Below, piece after piece: positions 61,136 through 64,000 of a DNA stretch of 64,000 bases. The notes beneath the pieces were generated by a model. That model was not told the origin of the DNA, made no database searches, and saw only the letters and a program-made list of their open reading frames with translations. The translations under genes and the position numbers were made by a program. Within the stretch, counting starts at the first letter, position 1. The number at the start of each line of letters is the position of its first letter. The stretch comes from JASGDC01 sp047606545. GTDB taxonomy: Bacteria; Actinomycetota; Actinomycetes; Actinomycetales; Micrococcaceae. Location: contig JASGEI010000018.1 in NCBI GenBank assembly GCA_047606545.1, positions 124,001-188,000 on the forward strand, written 5' to 3'.

Positions 61136-61552
61136 ATGCCGAAGTATTGGATTAATACGGTAAGTAAAGACCATGTATTGCGTGGGGTAGCAGGTGGTTT
61201 CGCTCAAGCTAATCACGGTAAACCCCATATGTTGCGCAAGATGGAACAAGGGGATTGGCTTATTTTTTACTCACCAAAAACTCATCTCAAAGCTGGTGAG
61301 TCAGTACAGGCATTCACTGCTATCGGCAAAATTACCGATACGGAGCCATACCAAGCAATAGTGTCTCCAGATTTTCATCCAGCGCGACGTAATGTTAAGT
61401 TTTATGATGCAAAAGAAACCCCAATACGACCTCTAATTTCAGAATTAGATTTTATTGAAGATAAACGCTATTGGGGTTTTAAATTTAGATTTGGTGTTTT
61501 TGAAATCAATGAACATGATTTTAAATTAATTAAAAATAAAATGCTTAGTTGA
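61136..61552 (+). CDS. EVE domain protein
   Basis: 138-aa single-domain protein of the EVE (PUA-like) class. Motifs: YWINTVSKDHVLRGVAGGFAQ, the KMEQGDWLIFYSPK strand and FHPARRNVKFYDAKETPIRPL. EVE domains bind modified bases and are frequent in restriction and stress loci, but no restriction gene is near. AAGAGGAGT gives a strong ribosome site before the ATG. Function stays open. Confidence 0.85.
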   Translation: MPKYWINTVSKDHVLRGVAGGFAQANHGKPHMLRKMEQGDWLIFYSPKTHLKAGESVQAFTAIGKITDTEPYQAIVSPDFHPARRNVKFYDAKETPIRPLISELDFIEDKRYWGFKFRFGVFEINEHDFKLIKNKMLS

Positions 61553-61597
61553 TTAATCTAATAAAATAGCTTCAAATTCTTGTTTAATTAGGCAATA

Positions 61598-61969
61598 TTA
61601 GCTTTTAGTTAGTAATTCTTTGAAGATTGGGGTAGTTAAGTATATTAGGCTCTCATCTTTAATAGCTTTAGTAACGTCTTTACCAATTTCAGTTATTTTA
61701 TAAACCTTACGTTTAGCGCCAGATTTTGGTGAAGTAGTATTTTCGTAGTCAATAAGCCCAAGTTTTGCGGTGCGTTGTAAAGTGCGATGGAGTCCACGCT
61801 CCGTGATAGTCCAATTGGTAATATCTACTATCCATTCCATTAATTCCTTGGACCACATTGGTTTTTGACTCAAACCTACAAGAATTACAAACATTGTCAT
61901 ACTTTTCTTGTGGGTTTCAGTCCAACGTTTAACTACTTCTTGTTGGTATTCTTCATCTTCACTAATCAT
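61598..61969 (-). CDS. PadR-like transcriptional regulator
   Basis: 123-aa winged-helix protein. The helix WSKELMEWIVDITNWTITERGLHRTLQR, then LGLIDYENTTSPKSGAKRKVYKITEIGKD, reproduces the PadR/wHTH layout with the wing between two strands (KRKVYKITEIG). Its start overlaps the stop of the upstream membrane-protein gene by 4 bp. PadR regulators often sit with a membrane protein they control, which fits. Confidence 0.7.
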   Translation of the reverse strand: MISEDEEYQQEVVKRWTETHKKSMTMFVILVGLSQKPMWSKELMEWIVDITNWTITERGLHRTLQRTAKLGLIDYENTTSPKSGAKRKVYKITEIGKDVTKAIKDESLIYLTTPIFKELLTKS

Positions 61970-62391
61970 GATCGTACATCTAATTCTTCAAAACCACTGT
62001 TTGCAATAGATATAACAGTGTGTATCGCTAGAGCAATGCCCCAGATTACAAACATGCCAAATAGTACACCATACCAACCGCTTGGTAACGTCATTGTGTT
62101 ATTTGCATGGTTTACCACAATTGCTGCGTGAATATGATAGCTAAGGTTTACGATTAGGAACGTGATGAAGTGTGTAATTAGCTTCCCAAAGCGTACTCTA
62201 TTTAATTTTGAACTAGCTCGGCTATTAAAATACAAGTAATAAAAAAATGCTGGCAATAACGCCAAAGCAGACATAGCACCAACATCATCGCCTTTAACTG
62301 CAACAACAATCTGGGCAAAGATGCATAGCACTGTTAGTACGCAGGCATAAGCAAGTAACATTTGCTTGAATGGCAGTCTATGGGTAATCAT
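61966..62391 (-). CDS. Small membrane protein paired with the PadR-like regulator
   Basis: 141 aa with four hydrophobic helices (LLAYACVLTVLCIFAQIVV; LALLPAFFYYLYF; LITHFITFLIVNLSYHIHA; YGVLFGMFVIWGIALAIHTVI). No family recognised; size and layout recall small actinobacterial membrane proteins next to PadR genes. ATG 62391 has AGGAGAT at normal distance, while the earlier in-frame ATG at 62430 has none. It overlaps the regulator gene by 4 bp. Confidence 0.65.
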   Translation of the reverse strand: MITHRLPFKQMLLAYACVLTVLCIFAQIVVAVKGDDVGAMSALALLPAFFYYLYFNSRASSKLNRVRFGKLITHFITFLIVNLSYHIHAAIVVNHANNTMTLPSGWYGVLFGMFVIWGIALAIHTVISIANSGFEELDVRS

Positions 62392-62480
62392 GACATCTCC
62401 TAATTCATATTTATATATGAATAGTATCATAGGTACAGTACTTAAGATGCATAATATGATGTTATGCCATAATGATTAAT

Positions 62481-63527
62481 ATGAAACAGTTTAAAAAATT
62501 AGCGAAGTTGCAAGCTGGAGATCAAGTAGGCATTATTTCGCCATCTGCAGGTCTTCCGGGCATTTTTCCTTGGGTACAAGACTTAGGTTTGCAGCGGATG
62601 CGAGAGGTTTTTGAGTTAAAACCGGTAGAGTACCCTACTACGAGAAAATTTGGTTCTTCATTACAAGAACGAGCTAAAGACCTGATGGCAGCTTTTGAAG
62701 ATGAGAATAATAAAGCTGTTTTTGCTTCAATTGGTGGTAATGATCAGATAAAGCTAATCAAGTATTTAGATCCAGAAGTATTCTTGGCTAATCCAAAACC
62801 TTTCTTTGGCTTTAGTGATAATACGCATTTTCATAATTTCTTATGGAATTTGGGTATCCCATCTTACTACGGTGGTAGTGTGATGAATCAGTTTGGAATG
62901 AACCAAAGAATGTTTGCTCAAACAATAGAATCTTTGAAACAAGCACTATTTAAAATGGGGGAGTTTGAGCTACCAGCTACAGATAAATTTACTGATGTTA
63001 ATTTGGATTGGGCTAATCAAGAAAACTTAACTAAACCTAGGTTATTGGAAACTAATGAAGGCTGGCATTGGGATGGCGATGCGCCAGCGAAGGGAATCAT
63101 CTGGGGCGGTTGTGTAGAAAGTGTGATAGCTCAAGTTAGTGCAAATGAATATTTACCTAAAACTGAAGATATGAAAGGTGTAATCCTAGCTCTTGAAACT
63201 TCAGAAAATATTCCAGATCATTGGGTGATTAAATATCTATTAACTGGTTTTGGTGAGCGTGGTTGGTTTGATAACGATAAAATTCAGGCAGTTTTAATAG
63301 GTAGGCCACAAGGCTGGAGTCTTGAAAAACAAAATGATGCACCTTGGAAAGCTGAGTATCGTGAAAAACAACGTGAAACGGTAATTGAGGCGGTTAGGGA
63401 ATATAGTTCTGATATTCCAATCATTCAAAATTTAGACTTTGGACATACTGACCCACAAGTTATCTTACCTTTGGGAAATACGGCGAGAATTATGCCAAAT
63501 GATAAAAAAATCTACTTGAGATATTAG
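62481..63527 (+). CDS. S66 family peptidase (LD-carboxypeptidase / MccF-like)
   Basis: Serine peptidase-like protein, 348 aa. Front GDQVGIISPSAGLPG, the nucleophile region FASIGGNDQIKLI, FFGFSDNTHFHNFLW (S66 signature), the catalytic Glu in GVILALETSEN, and the His in LDFGHTDPQ near the end. Family members cut L,D-peptides in peptidoglycan recycling or inactivate microcin C-like acyl-adenylates; MccF-like proteins are close in length. No clear ribosome site precedes ATG 62481 (or 62472), so the message may be leaderless. Confidence 0.85.
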   Translation: MKQFKKLAKLQAGDQVGIISPSAGLPGIFPWVQDLGLQRMREVFELKPVEYPTTRKFGSSLQERAKDLMAAFEDENNKAVFASIGGNDQIKLIKYLDPEVFLANPKPFFGFSDNTHFHNFLWNLGIPSYYGGSVMNQFGMNQRMFAQTIESLKQALFKMGEFELPATDKFTDVNLDWANQENLTKPRLLETNEGWHWDGDAPAKGIIWGGCVESVIAQVSANEYLPKTEDMKGVILALETSENIPDHWVIKYLLTGFGERGWFDNDKIQAVLIGRPQGWSLEKQNDAPWKAEYREKQRETVIEAVREYSSDIPIIQNLDFGHTDPQVILPLGNTARIMPNDKKIYLRY

Positions 63528-63614
63528 TTGTTGTTCTTGTAATTAAGATTATTTACCGCATTTTATTAAAGGCTAAAAATAATCACGATTCAAGGTTATC
63601 CGAGAAATTAAAAG

Positions 63615-63696
63615 TGCCGAAAGTGGGACTCGAACCCACACATCCGAAGATACTGCATTTTGAGTGCAGCGCGTCTACCAATTCCGCCATTTCGGC
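63615..63696 (-). tRNA. tRNA-Leu (anticodon CAA)
   Basis: Minus-strand cloverleaf: acceptor GCCGAAA/TTTCGGC, D-arm GGCGGAATTGGTAGACGC, anticodon stem TGCAC/ATGCA with loop CTCAAAA (anticodon CAA), a long variable arm and T-arm TGTGGGTTCGAGTCCCAC. The long variable arm fits Leu. CCA is not encoded. Confidence 0.93.
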
Positions 63697-63810
63697 ATAA
63701 AACAAATTTAGGTGTTTTGTTTTGCATTATCAAGTTTACAGCTTTAACCTGTAAAGATAAAATGAAACACAAGTCATAAAAGTAAATTTATATGGAAAGG
63801 CTCAAGAATC

Positions 63811-64000
63811 ATGAACCCAGTAGACGGGAAAGCTGCAAAGACATCGGCTAATAAGATTAAGCGAGTAGTCGTTGCAGAAGACGAGACTCTTATTCGCCTT
63901 GACATTGTTGATATCCTCAAAGAAAACGGTTTCTTGGTAGTTGCTCAGACTGATAATGGTCAAGAAGCCATTGAATTAGCTGAAGAACATGAACCTGATT
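63811..64000 (+). CDS. pdtaR: PdtaR-like response regulator with expected ANTAR domain, N-terminal part
   Basis: Partial at the right edge; 63 residues visible. The receiver starts VVVAEDETLIRLDIVDILKENGF with the acidic pair and matches PdtaR, an actinobacterial regulator whose C-terminal ANTAR domain acts on RNA by antitermination. Here the ANTAR part lies outside the window, so the identity rests on the receiver and on gene order (pyk upstream). ATG 63811 follows GGAAAGG. Confidence 0.75.
   Translation, partial: MNPVDGKAAKTSANKIKRVVVAEDETLIRLDIVDILKENGFLVVAQTDNGQEAIELAEEHEPD

Overview
The window is a stretch of chromosome from an AT-rich actinobacterium. The assignment rests on gene families and order rather than base composition: a fused E2/E1 2-oxoglutarate decarboxylase (Kgd), a SigR-type sigma factor with an RsrA-type zinc anti-sigma factor beside the 24-residue ribosomal protein bL37, the MurT/GatD pair, a PdtaR-type antitermination regulator, and the order trpC - lgt - pyk - pdtaR. 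Tight gene packing, TTG/GTG starts and some apparently leaderless genes also fit. An Actinomycetales-like, host-associated organism is plausible, but I cannot name a genus.

Layout. 0-7.9 kb: end of a SpoU-type rRNA methylase gene, a CDF metal exporter, pheS-pheT, a DUF4870 membrane protein, psd-pssA for phosphatidylethanolamine synthesis, then sigR-rsrA. 8-12.5 kb (minus strand): bL37, a degenerate SGNH-like protein and kgd. 12.7-21.5 kb: a large membrane protein, two CNNM/CorC-type membrane proteins, a zinc ABC importer (znuACB) behind a Zur-like box, and a convergent zur gene translationally coupled to a GH2 glycosidase. 21.6-28.5 kb: small hypotheticals, tRNA-Lys, DedA with an orphan PqqD-like protein, a NarL-type two-component system, FAH hydrolase, gltX and tRNA-Gln.

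28.6-42.1 kb is the accessory region: a DUF4143 ATPase, a 23-bp tandem repeat, a tyrosine integrase, HAD and NUDIX enzymes, then a complete type II-C CRISPR-Cas locus (tracrRNA, cas9, cas1, cas2, 20 identical 36-bp repeats). The array is read on the minus strand, convergent with the cas genes. Each repeat carries its own extended -10 promoter and the array ends in a terminator behind cas2. Right of the leader lies an unfamiliar cluster (38.7-40.4 kb): repeated modules, each a strong RNA hairpin followed by a 27-57 residue membrane peptide gene, two of them followed by a small helix-turn-helix gene. An isolated degenerate CRISPR repeat that keeps the promoter half and loses the tracr-pairing half points into the cluster. 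A HIRAN-domain protein with a C-terminal membrane anchor closes the region. This cluster is my best candidate for something undescribed.

42.2-64 kb is housekeeping again: an old-yellow-enzyme, an MFS transporter, a TPR protein, a metallophosphoesterase, a HelD-like helicase, murT-gatD, rsmI, the riboflavin operon (ribD, ribE, ribB, ribA, ribH, with RibB and RibA on separate overlapping frames), a coiled-coil protein, trpC, lgt, pyk, DUF1697 and EVE proteins, a PadR-like regulator with a membrane partner, an S66 peptidase, tRNA-Leu and the start of pdtaR.
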